A stretch of 7,194 nucleotides of DNA. It comes from Ruminococcus sp. UBA5884 (GTDB taxonomy: Bacteria > Bacillota > Clostridia > Oscillospirales > Ruminococcaceae). This document shows positions 1-6,656 of the stretch, piece by piece. The position numbers were made by a program, and so were the translations under genes. Below the pieces are notes generated by a model that was not told where the DNA came from, searched no databases, and saw only the letters and a list, made by a program, of their open reading frames with translations. Within the stretch, counting starts at the first letter, position 1. Every line of letters begins with the position of its first letter. The stretch spans positions 1 to 7,194 of the forward strand of contig DJFA01000083.1 in NCBI GenBank assembly GCA_002431975.1, given 5' to 3'.

Positions 1-1
1 C

Positions 2-721
2 CAGATTGAAAAGGCTGATATTTCCGGAATACAGTATATTGCTGTTCCTGCTGATGAAATAATCAGATACAGTGACAGAATATCAGATGATATAAAAAAC
101 AAAATAATAATAAAACCTCCTGCTTTTATAACAGATGAGAAGAAAACTGAAAAAATGCTCTCTGAGCTTAAAAATCTCGGATTTAAAAGACTTGTATGCA
201 GCAATATTGCATATATCAGTACAGGAAAAAAATATGGATTTGAAATGCATGGCAGTTTCAGACTCAATATTTCCAACTCATGCAGTCTTAAAAAATTTGC
301 AGAACTCGGTCTTTCAGATACTGTTGTATCGGCAGAACTTAAAATAAATCAGATACGTTCACTTGCGGATTTCATGCCGTATGGAACTGTCGCATACGGA
401 AGATTTCCGCTTATGCTTGTAAGAAACTGCCCCATAAAAAATGAAACCGGCTGCGGAAAATGCACCGGTCACCTTACCGACCGCACCGGACGGAAATTCC
501 CCGTATTATGCTGTCAGGAATATGCTGAAATACTTAATCCTGAAAAAATCTATATGGCAGACAGACTCTCTGAACTCAGTCAGACTGATTTTCTGCTTCT
601 GCTCTTTACAGACGAATCACCGCAGGAAACTGCTGATATCATAAAAAAATATATTTCATCATCGGATACAGCCCCTGCGGCAAATATAACAAGAGGTCTC
701 CTTTACAGAGGAGTTGAATGA
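2..721 (+). CDS. U32-family protein (annotated 'peptidase U32'), C-terminal part, 5' end outside window
   Basis: The open frame runs in from the left edge with no stop, so the start is missing; 239 codons and a TGA stop are visible. The C-terminal half has hallmarks of the long U32/DUF3656 proteins: 'YGRFPLMLVRNCPIK', then 'LTDRTGRKFPV', then the ending 'TRGLLYRGVE'. Cysteine codons lie at 428, 452, 461, 509 and 512, in the region where U32 proteins carry the cysteines that bind a 4Fe-4S cluster. Characterised U32 relatives in E. coli (RlhA, TrhP) hydroxylate rRNA or tRNA, so an RNA-hydroxylation role is more plausible than proteolysis, but this is by family only. The next gene begins 28 bases downstream, so the two are probably co-transcribed. 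Nothing looks broken. Family assignment is confident; substrate is unknown. Confidence 0.85.
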   Translation, partial: QIEKADISGIQYIAVPADEIIRYSDRISDDIKNKIIIKPPAFITDEKKTEKMLSELKNLGFKRLVCSNIAYISTGKKYGFEMHGSFRLNISNSCSLKKFAELGLSDTVVSAELKINQIRSLADFMPYGTVAYGRFPLMLVRNCPIKNETGCGKCTGHLTDRTGRKFPVLCCQEYAEILNPEKIYMADRLSELSQTDFLLLLFTDESPQETADIIKKYISSSDTAPAANITRGLLYRGVE

Positions 722-749
722 ATTAAAAAAAAGAAATGAGGTTTTCAGA

Positions 750-1025
750 ATGAAGTTCAGCAAAAAAGGTCTGGTATTTGCATTTCTTATACTCACATCA
801 ATGGTTCTCGGTTCAATGATTGCCATTATGTGCAAAGATATAGATGCTCTTAAATTCCTGAGCTATTCAAAATCAATCGGCTTTGAAAATGACAGCCCTA
901 TGGTAATAGACCTTATAATAATAAAAATTACTCTCGGAATTTCAATCAATATAAGCATTGCTCATGCTGTTACATTTCTTGCAGCGATATTTGCATATCC
1001 TAAAATTGTAAAGAATGTTGAATAG
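750..1025 (+). CDS. DUF4321-like small membrane protein
   Basis: This is a 91-residue protein. I chose the ATG at 750 because GAGG at 738-741 sits 8 bases upstream; an in-frame TTG at 714 would overlap the previous stop and has its purine-rich stretch directly abutting it. Two hydrophobic segments are visible, at about residues 7-27 and 65-83, separated by a loop with 'LSYSKSIGF' and followed by 'ITLGISINISIAHAVTF'. That pattern (helix with a GS motif, short loop ending in a Gly-Phe block, then a stretch with 'I-I-N-I') matches my memory of DUF4321, a family of about 80-90 residues. In Clostridia it is commonly found just upstream of, or near, the mreBCD genes, as here. Function is unknown; proximity suggests an envelope or cell-shape role, which is inference. 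Confidence 0.75.
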   Translation: MKFSKKGLVFAFLILTSMVLGSMIAIMCKDIDALKFLSYSKSIGFENDSPMVIDLIIIKITLGISINISIAHAVTFLAAIFAYPKIVKNVE

Positions 1026-1045
1026 CATTACATAAAAACTATTGG

Positions 1046-1063
1046 GTATTATAAAAATAATAC
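1046..1063. repeat. Short AT-rich perfect inverted repeat upstream of mreB
   Basis: GTATTAT at 1046-1052 and ATAATAC at 1057-1063 are exact reverse complements around an AAAA loop, in the 69-base gap between the DUF4321-like gene and mreB. The RNA hairpin would be weak (seven pairs, two of them terminal or G-C poor) and no U-tract follows, so it is not a terminator. The same stretch overlaps a poor promoter candidate, ATTACA (1027-1032) and TATAAA (1050-1055) with a 17-base spacer, matching 9 of 12 consensus bases. In AT-rich DNA both may be chance. Confidence 0.3.
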
Positions 1064-1094
1064 AGGTGTTCTGAACAAAAGGAGACTGGACTAT

Positions 1095-2111
1095 ATGTTT
1101 ACTAAAGATATCGGTATTGACCTCGGCACTTCCAATACCCGTGTTTATATGCGTGGAAAAGGAATTATAATCCGTGAACCGTCCGTGGTCGCCGTAAATA
1201 CACGCACTGAAAAAGCTAAATATGTCGGTCAGGACGCAAAAGATGTCATCGGAAGGACTCCGGGGTCAATCATTGCTGTCAAACCGCTTAAAAACGGCGT
1301 TATAGCTGATTTTGACATTACTATAACAATGCTTCAGGAATTTATTAAAAAAGCTCTTAAAGGAACTCTTTTCACAAAGGCAAGAGTAATAATATGCATT
1401 CCCTCCGGCGTAACTCCCGTTGAAAGACGTGCCGTAAAGGATACAGCTGAACTTGCAGGTGCAAAACAGGTATTTATCGTTGAAAAACCTATGGCTGCCG
1501 CAGTCGGTGCAGGTCTTCCGGTTGATGAGCCGTCAGGAAATATGATAGTCGATATAGGCGGCGGAACTACTGAGGTTGCTGTTATATCTCTCGGCGGAAT
1601 AGTCGCTTCACGCTCTGTACGCATTGCAGGCGATGAGCTTGACCTTGCAATAGTAAGCTTTATAAAAAGAAAATATAATCTTCTGATAGGAGAACGCACC
1701 GCTGAAGATATCAAAATGAAAATAGGCTCTGCATATCCTGAGGACGAGGAGGAAAATATGGAGATAAGCGGCCGCAATCTCCTTAATGGTCTGCCTGAAA
1801 ATATAGCCGTTTCATCTGCTGAAATAAGAGATGCTCTTGCTGAACCTCTTTCAAAGATAATCGAGGCAATAAAACTGACTCTTGAAAAAACTCCGCCTGA
1901 ACTTTCATCTGATATAATAACTCAGGGGATAACTCTTGCAGGAGGCGGTGCATTGCTCAAAGGTCTTGATACCCTTATCAACCACGAAACAGGTATGCCT
2001 GTATATATAGCTGAATTTCCGCTTGACTGCGTGGCTGAGGGCATGGGCAGAATCCTTGAAAAACCATCTGACTATCAGGACGCTCTGACTGATGAACCGA
2101 GATATTATTAA
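1095..2111 (+). CDS. mreB: Rod shape-determining protein MreB (actin-like ATPase)
   Basis: The protein has 338 residues, the usual MreB length. MreB forms membrane-bound antiparallel double filaments that position the lateral peptidoglycan synthesis complex. Actin-fold nucleotide motifs are in order: phosphate-1 'GIDLGTSNT' at residues 7-15, phosphate-2 'DIGGGTTE' at 153-160, and the adenosine loop 'LAGGGALLKGLD' at 281-292. The catalytic-region motif reads 'VEKP' at 129-132; the first Glu (E130) is kept, while the second position, usually Glu in the MreBs I remember, is Lys131. 'LF' at 92-93 falls where Thermotoga MreB has its hydrophobic membrane-insertion loop. The start is set by ATG at 1095 with AAAAGGAG at 1077-1084. 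mreC follows 34 bases later, so this is the first gene of mreBCD. An Mbl-type paralogue is the only real alternative name. Confidence 0.95.
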   Translation: MFTKDIGIDLGTSNTRVYMRGKGIIIREPSVVAVNTRTEKAKYVGQDAKDVIGRTPGSIIAVKPLKNGVIADFDITITMLQEFIKKALKGTLFTKARVIICIPSGVTPVERRAVKDTAELAGAKQVFIVEKPMAAAVGAGLPVDEPSGNMIVDIGGGTTEVAVISLGGIVASRSVRIAGDELDLAIVSFIKRKYNLLIGERTAEDIKMKIGSAYPEDEEENMEISGRNLLNGLPENIAVSSAEIRDALAEPLSKIIEAIKLTLEKTPPELSSDIITQGITLAGGGALLKGLDTLINHETGMPVYIAEFPLDCVAEGMGRILEKPSDYQDALTDEPRYY

Positions 2112-2145
2112 TTCAAATTCTGCCGTGGAGGAGCTGATTTAAGTA

Positions 2146-3003
2146 ATGAGTGAATTTTTCAAAACATTTAAATTTAAACTTATAGTATGCATTCTGGCAT
2201 TGCTTGCAGGCTTTATGCTCTGTTCAGCTCTTTCTGACGGGACTCCGTTTTCAGGAACTGAATTTGTAAACAGAATTACAAATCCTATAAAGGAATACGC
2301 TTCATCAGCTTCCGGATTTGTCGGTGAAAAGCTTGATGCTCTTGTAAATGCCTCTGAATACAAGGACGAAAACGAAAAGCTCCGTACTGAAATTGCAAAG
2401 CTCCGTCAGGATTTGACGGATTATGAAAATAAAAAGAATGAACTTGATGAACTTCAGAAATTTATCGGCATAAAGGAAGAACATGAAGATGTTGTTCTCT
2501 CAAATCCATGTACCGTAATAAGCCGCACAGCCAATGACCCTTATGCCTCATTCGTCATTGACAGAGGTTCTGAGGACGATATTTCATTATATGACCCGGT
2601 TGTGACATCTGAGGGAATTGTAGGAATAATAACTGAAGTCGCTGAAACATATTCAACCGTTGAAACAGTCCTTTCACCTGACATTGCAATAGGTGCGATA
2701 TGCCGCCAGACAAATGATACCGGAATAGTTCAGGGAAATATAAAATATGCCCGTGACGGAAAATGCGAAATGATATATATTGACAGGGAAAACCGCCTTG
2801 AGGAAGGCAGCATAATCACTACATCAGGAGCAAGCGGACGCTTTCCAAAAGATTTTCTGATAGGAAGCGTTGAATATACTGAAGCAGATGAAAGCGGTCT
2901 TTCATCATATGCAGTAATAAAACCTTATGTTGATATACAGAAAGTTTCATCTGTAATGGTTATTACAGCATTCAACGGTCAGGAGGCAGGCAATGCGGAT
3001 TAA
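2146..3003 (+). CDS. mreC: Rod shape-determining protein MreC
   Basis: The protein has 285 residues, typical for MreC. It is a bitopic membrane protein whose extracytoplasmic beta-barrel part links MreB/MreD to penicillin-binding proteins. Visible in order: a short cytoplasmic N-terminus, one transmembrane helix at about residues 11-29, a coiled coil rich in Glu, Lys and Leu at about 69-107, and the beta-rich domain with 'DPYASFVIDRGSEDDI' (131-146), 'VVTSEGIVGII' (152-162) and 'IITTSGASGRFPKDFLIG' (223-240), all typical of MreC. The ATG is fixed: an in-frame TAA lies at 2140, six bases upstream. GGAGGAG at 2127-2133 is 12 bases from the ATG, rather far. The 3' end overlaps mreD by 11 bases. 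Confidence 0.95.
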   Translation: MSEFFKTFKFKLIVCILALLAGFMLCSALSDGTPFSGTEFVNRITNPIKEYASSASGFVGEKLDALVNASEYKDENEKLRTEIAKLRQDLTDYENKKNELDELQKFIGIKEEHEDVVLSNPCTVISRTANDPYASFVIDRGSEDDISLYDPVVTSEGIVGIITEVAETYSTVETVLSPDIAIGAICRQTNDTGIVQGNIKYARDGKCEMIYIDRENRLEEGSIITTSGASGRFPKDFLIGSVEYTEADESGLSSYAVIKPYVDIQKVSSVMVITAFNGQEAGNAD

Positions 3004-3538
3004 AAATATTCATCTCAAATATCAGAGGAGAATGACTGCTGCAAGATGGGGAATATTCCTTGTTATAATCTTTGTATTCTATATATTTTCAGGAGTCGGC
3101 AGCTTTGTAAAACCTCTGCTGCTGATACCGGCAGCATTATGCATATCAGTCAATGAAGATGAACTGATATCAGCCTGTACAGGAGTTCTCTGCGGACTGC
3201 TTACTGATATTTCAGTCGGCAGGCTTCTCGGATACAACGCAGTATTCCTTGTTGCAGCCTGTGTATTTTCATCGCTTTTATTTGTAAATCTTTTAAGACG
3301 CAATATTATAAATGTATTTATTGTAACATCAGTAATTGTATTTCTTCATGGCGGACTTGATTATTTTCTTTATTATGTCGTATGGAGCAGTGATGAAAAT
3401 ACATCATTGATATATTATGATATAATTCTTCCGTCATGCATTATGACATCAGTTTCAGCTCTTCTGCTCTATCCGCTTATAAGGGCAGTACGGCATAAAT
3501 TTACTCCTGAACGCCTTCAGGCATCTATAGATTTATAA
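2993..3538 (+). CDS. mreD: Rod shape-determining protein MreD
   Basis: The protein has 181 residues and is very hydrophobic, with about five or six membrane segments (roughly residues 17-37, 40-52, 60-73, 83-100, 106-126 and 143-166). It is the integral membrane partner of MreC in the elongation complex. The family motif 'GLLTDISVGRLLGYNA' (Gly-x-x-x-Asp followed by Gly-x-Asn-Ala) is present at about residues 68-83. The start lies inside the end of mreC, with AGGAGG at 2981-2986 six bases before the ATG, so translation is probably coupled to mreC. Sequence conservation of MreD is always low; the assignment leans on topology, this motif and position. Confidence 0.9.
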   Translation: MRIKNIHLKYQRRMTAARWGIFLVIIFVFYIFSGVGSFVKPLLLIPAALCISVNEDELISACTGVLCGLLTDISVGRLLGYNAVFLVAACVFSSLLFVNLLRRNIINVFIVTSVIVFLHGGLDYFLYYVVWSSDENTSLIYYDIILPSCIMTSVSALLLYPLIRAVRHKFTPERLQASIDL

Positions 3539-3560
3539 ACCGACATAAAAATTTTATAAT
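3532..3560 (+). promoter_or_regulatory. Candidate weak sigma-A promoter upstream of the PBP gene
   Basis: A perfect TATAAT at 3555-3560 is preceded, with a 17-base spacer, by TTTATA at 3532-3537 (4 of 6 matches to TTGACA). It overlaps the end of mreD and would give an internal start for the PBP gene, with the palindrome in its 5' leader. The region is AT-rich, so a chance match is quite possible. Confidence 0.3.
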
Positions 3561-3585
3561 TAAAATAAGGGGTTTTCATTATATT

Positions 3586-3658
3586 TGTAGGGGCGAACTG
3601 TGTTCGCCCGCCCGAAATTCCGGTAAATTGGAACGGGCGAACACAGTTCGCCCCTACA
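3586..3658. repeat. Nested GC-rich palindrome (REPIN/MITE-like intergenic repeat)
   Basis: Two arms, 3586-3610 and 3634-3658, are exact 25-base reverse complements flanking a 23-base centre (3611-3633). Each arm contains a smaller hairpin: GGGCGAAC-TGT-GTTCGCCC at 3591-3609 in the left arm, and GGGCGAAC-ACA-GTTCGCCC at 3635-3653 in the right. The octamer GGGCGAAC or its complement therefore occurs four times. The outer ends read TGTAGGGG and CCCCTACA. It is much richer in GC than its surroundings and sits between mreD and the PBP gene. No U-tract follows the right arm, so it is not a standard terminator. The arrangement of two inverted REP-like palindromes resembles a REPIN, or a small non-autonomous element. 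No convincing target duplication is visible and no transposase lies in the window. Confidence 0.85.
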
Positions 3659-3699
3659 TAAACAATTCATCGAATTGGCGTTAAAAAAGGAGTCTTTAA

Positions 3700-5703
3700 A
3701 TGTTCAGAAAATTTATTGATGGATTAAGAACTGCAATTATAATTCTTATAGTACTTGCATCAATGTCATTTGCCGTGATAGAACTGCTTAAAATACAGGT
3801 TTCAGAAGATAATTCAGAATATATTGATTTTACAGGTTCTGCTGAAAATATCACCGTTTCAACCCAGAAAATAAATGCTACAAGAGGTGAAATAACTGAT
3901 ATCAACGGCAATCCGATAGTAAAGAACAAGGTCGGCTATAATGTAATAATACAGGCTGCATTCTTTCCTGATGATTTGAATGATGGAAATGAAGTACTTC
4001 TCAAACTTTCAGAACTGCTTGAAAATGACGGCGTTTCATGGATAGAGTCAATACCTGTGACTATGGAAGCTCCTTATGAGTTTCTCCCTGACAGCGATGC
4101 GGCTGTTGAAAAGCTTAAAAAGAAAATCGGCGTAAATGTATATGCAACCGCTGAAAACTGCATTGACAAGCTTAAAGAGGATTATCAGATATCAGACAGC
4201 TATTCAGAACATGAACAGCGTATAATTGCAGGCCTCAGATATGAAATGGAAATACGCAACTTTTCAATCGGAAATGTCTTTACAGTCGCTGAAGATGTTC
4301 CGCTTGACACGGTAGTTGTAATAAAGGAATTCAGTCCCGAACTTGACGGAGCAGATATAATTGAAGCTCCTTCAAGAATGTATGCTGAAACTGATATAAT
4401 ACCGCATGAAATAGGTACTGTAGGCCCTGTATATGCAGAAGAATATGACGAACTTAAAGAACTCGGCTATGCAATGGACGATACAGTCGGAAAAAGCGGT
4501 CTTGAAAAAGGTATGGAATCATATCTGAGAGGTCAGAACGGTGTGCGTTCATTTTCAATGTCAAACGGCAAAGTTGTCGGAAATGAAGTTACTCAGGAAG
4601 CTGTTGCAGGACACAGTATAAAACTTACAATAGACAATGATTTTCAGCGTGATGTTCAGGATATACTTGAAAATTTCATAGTCTATCTCAATCATCACCA
4701 GTCCGGTCAGTATACTGATGTTACATCAGGAGCTATAGTTGTTCTTGACGTAAAAACAGGAGCAGTTCTCGCTCTTGCGACTGCCCCGACATATACGATT
4801 GATGAGTATACGGATAATTATTCAGAACTTCTTGAACGTCCCGGTCAGCCTATAATAGACCGTGCAACAGACGGTATATACCGTCCGGGTTCTACATTCA
4901 AGACTATTACGGCTACTGCCGGACTCAACGAGGGAATTGTAACAGGAAGTTCAACATTCTATTGTGGTCAGACATATCTCTATAATATGCACTGCACAGG
5001 ATTCCATAAAAATATTGCCGTTACAAGAGCCATTGAAGTTTCATGCAATATTTATTTCTATGAACTCGGTCAGCGTCTTGGAATAGACAAGATAAGCGAA
5101 TATGCAGGTCATTACGGGCTTGGACAGTCGCTCGGCCTTGAATCAGGCGATTCAGCCGGATATCTTGCAAATCCTGAAACATTTGAAAGACTCGGTATGA
5201 CATGGACAATCGGTCAGGTAGTACAGGCTGCAATCGGTCAGTCGGAAGTGGGAGTAACTCCGCTTCAGCTTGCAGTTGCCGCCTCAACCATTGCAAATGA
5301 AGGCGTACGCTATAAGCCTCATCTCGTTGACAGCATATACAATTATGATATGAGTGAGCTTGTAAAGAAAATTGAACCCGAAGTTGCCGACAAAATAGAA
5401 CTCAATTATGATGATATCTATTCATATATAAGAAACGGCATGATAGCCGCTTCACACAATACTCCGAAAGGCGAATATTCTCTCAATGACTTAGGCTTTG
5501 ATGTTGCGATAAAAACAGGTACTCCGCAGTCTGCAAGAGGAACTGACTCAACATTTATAGGCTTTGCTCCTGCCGATAATCCGCAGATAGCCTTTGCCGG
5601 AATAATCGAAGGCGGCGAATATTCTAAATATATGGTAAGAAAAATAATAGATGCATATTTCGGAACTGCCGAAGAACCTGAAACCACTTCTGTTTCAGAA
5701 TAA
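3700..5703 (+). CDS. mrdA: Class B penicillin-binding protein, PBP2/MrdA type (peptidoglycan DD-transpeptidase)
   Basis: The protein has 667 residues. It crosslinks peptidoglycan at the outer face of the membrane, in this context for elongation. A short cytoplasmic tail is followed by a membrane anchor at about residues 11-30. The pedestal region starts with 'TRGEITDINGNPI' (61-73), matching the class B motif R-G-x-I-x-D-x-x-G. The transpeptidase domain begins near residue 343 ('SGAIVVLDVKTGAVLALA'). The catalytic motifs are complete: STFK at 398-401 with nucleophile Ser398, SCN at 448-450, and KTGT at 605-608. No PASTA domains are present, which argues against a sporulation or division PBP of that kind. 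The start has AAGGAG at 3687-3692, seven bases upstream. It lies 161 bases after mreD, across a palindromic repeat. Placement next to mreBCD supports PBP2 over FtsI. Confidence 0.9.
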   Translation: MFRKFIDGLRTAIIILIVLASMSFAVIELLKIQVSEDNSEYIDFTGSAENITVSTQKINATRGEITDINGNPIVKNKVGYNVIIQAAFFPDDLNDGNEVLLKLSELLENDGVSWIESIPVTMEAPYEFLPDSDAAVEKLKKKIGVNVYATAENCIDKLKEDYQISDSYSEHEQRIIAGLRYEMEIRNFSIGNVFTVAEDVPLDTVVVIKEFSPELDGADIIEAPSRMYAETDIIPHEIGTVGPVYAEEYDELKELGYAMDDTVGKSGLEKGMESYLRGQNGVRSFSMSNGKVVGNEVTQEAVAGHSIKLTIDNDFQRDVQDILENFIVYLNHHQSGQYTDVTSGAIVVLDVKTGAVLALATAPTYTIDEYTDNYSELLERPGQPIIDRATDGIYRPGSTFKTITATAGLNEGIVTGSSTFYCGQTYLYNMHCTGFHKNIAVTRAIEVSCNIYFYELGQRLGIDKISEYAGHYGLGQSLGLESGDSAGYLANPETFERLGMTWTIGQVVQAAIGQSEVGVTPLQLAVAASTIANEGVRYKPHLVDSIYNYDMSELVKKIEPEVADKIELNYDDIYSYIRNGMIAASHNTPKGEYSLNDLGFDVAIKTGTPQSARGTDSTFIGFAPADNPQIAFAGIIEGGEYSKYMVRKIIDAYFGTAEEPETTSVSE

Positions 5704-5781
5704 TTATTGTGCATAATATACAAACATATAGCGAAAAATAAAGGCATTTCAACAAATTTAAAATAAAGCATAATTTTAACT

Positions 5782-5809
5782 TTGACAAACCAATAATTTG
5801 TGGTACAAT
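5782..5809 (+). promoter_or_regulatory. Strong sigma-A promoter with extended -10, driving minD and mgsA-like genes
   Basis: A perfect -35 TTGACA at 5782-5787 is followed by a 16-base spacer and TACAAT at 5804-5809. TG at 5801-5802, one base before the hexamer, gives an extended -10. The predicted start near 5816 leaves a leader of about 65 bases before the minD ATG. The spacer carries an imperfect dyad: ACAAA at 5785-5789 and TTTGT at 5797-5801 are complementary, and could be an operator half-site pair or chance. The promoter makes the downstream pair transcriptionally separable from the mre/PBP genes. Confidence 0.75.
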
Positions 5810-5880
5810 ATAAAGTGAACTATTTGATTTTTATTGCTTGTGCATAAAATTTCAGCCGGCAATATTGGAAAGGAGTTATT

Positions 5881-6621
5881 ATGTCTAAAGTAATTGCTAT
5901 TACCTCCGGTAAAGGTGGTACAGGAAAATCTTCTATCTGTTCCGGTCTCGGATACTCCCTCGCTAAACAGGGATGCCGTACACTTATCATCGAACTCGAT
6001 TTCGGACTGAGGTGTATTGACATAATATTCGGTATGCAGGACAAAATAACACAGGATTTGGGTACAGTCCTCTCAGGACAGTGCAGCATTCTTGATGCAG
6101 TCACACAGACAACCATGGCAAGCAACCTGTATATATTATGTGCTCCTAAAGACCCGTTTACAGTCGTTACTGCCGAACAGATTGCTGACATATGCCAGCA
6201 GATTAAAAAATATTATGACTATATCATCATAGATACAGGTGCAGGTATCAATTCCCATGTATTTGATATAGTTGAACAGTCAAACCTCATACTCGTAGTT
6301 TCAACTCCTGACCCGATATGTGCAAGAGATGCACAGATGATGTCAGATGCCTTCTATGCAAGAGGAAATCAGCGTCAGCGTCTTATAATCAACAAGGTTA
6401 CAAAAAAAGCTATCGGCTTTTCACTCGTAAAAGACCTTGACGAAATAATAGATACAGTCGGCGTACAGCTTATAGGCGTTATCCCTGAGGATTATCAGCT
6501 TGTTGTCGCTACCGGTACAGGTCAGCCTATACCATACGGTGCTCCGAGCCTTGCAGCTTTTGATGCAATATCAAAAAGAATACGGGGCGAAGATGTACCT
6601 CTGTCAATGAAATTAAACTGA
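5881..6621 (+). CDS. minD: MinD-like P-loop ATPase lacking a C-terminal membrane-targeting helix
   Basis: This 246-residue protein belongs to the MinD/ParA family of deviant Walker-A ATPases, which in MinD recruit MinC to the membrane and restrict septum placement. Motifs: deviant Walker A 'GKGGTGKSS' at residues 10-18 (Lys11 signature, Lys16), switch I 'ELDFGLRCID' at 38-47, Walker B 'YIIIDTGAG' at 114-122, and the MinD-typical 'IGVIPED' at 198-204. Compared with E. coli MinD as I recall it, position 38 is Glu instead of Asp and position 45 is Cys instead of Asn, while Asp40 is kept. The protein ends '...ISKRIRGEDVPLSMKLN', about where MinD proteins still have a linker and a basic, amphipathic membrane-binding helix; E. 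coli MinD is 270 residues. No minC or minE is adjacent. The start has AAAGGAG at 5869-5875, five bases before the ATG. MinD is the best name; a divergent orphan ParA-type ATPase is possible. Confidence 0.85.
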   Translation: MSKVIAITSGKGGTGKSSICSGLGYSLAKQGCRTLIIELDFGLRCIDIIFGMQDKITQDLGTVLSGQCSILDAVTQTTMASNLYILCAPKDPFTVVTAEQIADICQQIKKYYDYIIIDTGAGINSHVFDIVEQSNLILVVSTPDPICARDAQMMSDAFYARGNQRQRLIINKVTKKAIGFSLVKDLDEIIDTVGVQLIGVIPEDYQLVVATGTGQPIPYGAPSLAAFDAISKRIRGEDVPLSMKLN

Positions 6622-6656
6622 TATAAAATTTTTCCAGAAGAAAGGAATTCATCTAT

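Noticed and set aside
714..749. Upstream TTG start for the DUF4321-like protein
   Set aside because: It overlaps the previous stop codon, its GAGGAG abuts the TTG with no spacing, and it would add a charged 12-residue extension ahead of a better placed ATG with its own GAGG.
1334..1777. 147-codon open frame on the - strand inside mreB
   Set aside because: It is fully contained in a clear mreB, has no recognisable motif, and reads as low-complexity Ser/Ile/Arg-rich shadow sequence.
3586..3658. Palindrome as an intrinsic terminator for mreBCD
   Set aside because: The stem is long and GC-rich, but it is followed by ATAAACAATT instead of a U-tract on the + strand, so termination by the standard mechanism is unlikely.
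3586..3658. CRISPR repeat unit
   Set aside because: There are only two arms in inverted orientation with one short centre, no array of direct repeats with spacers, and no cas genes.
5418..5771. 117-codon open frame on the - strand across the end of the PBP gene
   Set aside because: It overlaps the KTGT-containing end of the PBP gene, which is certain, and shows no family features or good ribosome-binding site.
5704..5781. Intrinsic terminator after the PBP gene
   Set aside because: Only a weak 5-bp ATTAT/ATAAT pairing is visible right after the stop, with no GC-rich stem and no U-tract, so read-through into minD remains possible.
5820..6191. 123-codon open frame on the - strand over the start of minD
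   Set aside because: It is a shadow of the highly conserved Walker A region of minD and would run against the strong + strand promoter.
6619..6656. Frameshifted remnant of a MinD membrane-targeting helix after the minD stop
   Set aside because: Another frame gives a short 'IKFFQKKG' string, which is faintly basic and hydrophobic, but it is too short, runs through the ribosome-binding site of the next gene, and lacks the linker; I see no real evidence for a recent frameshift.
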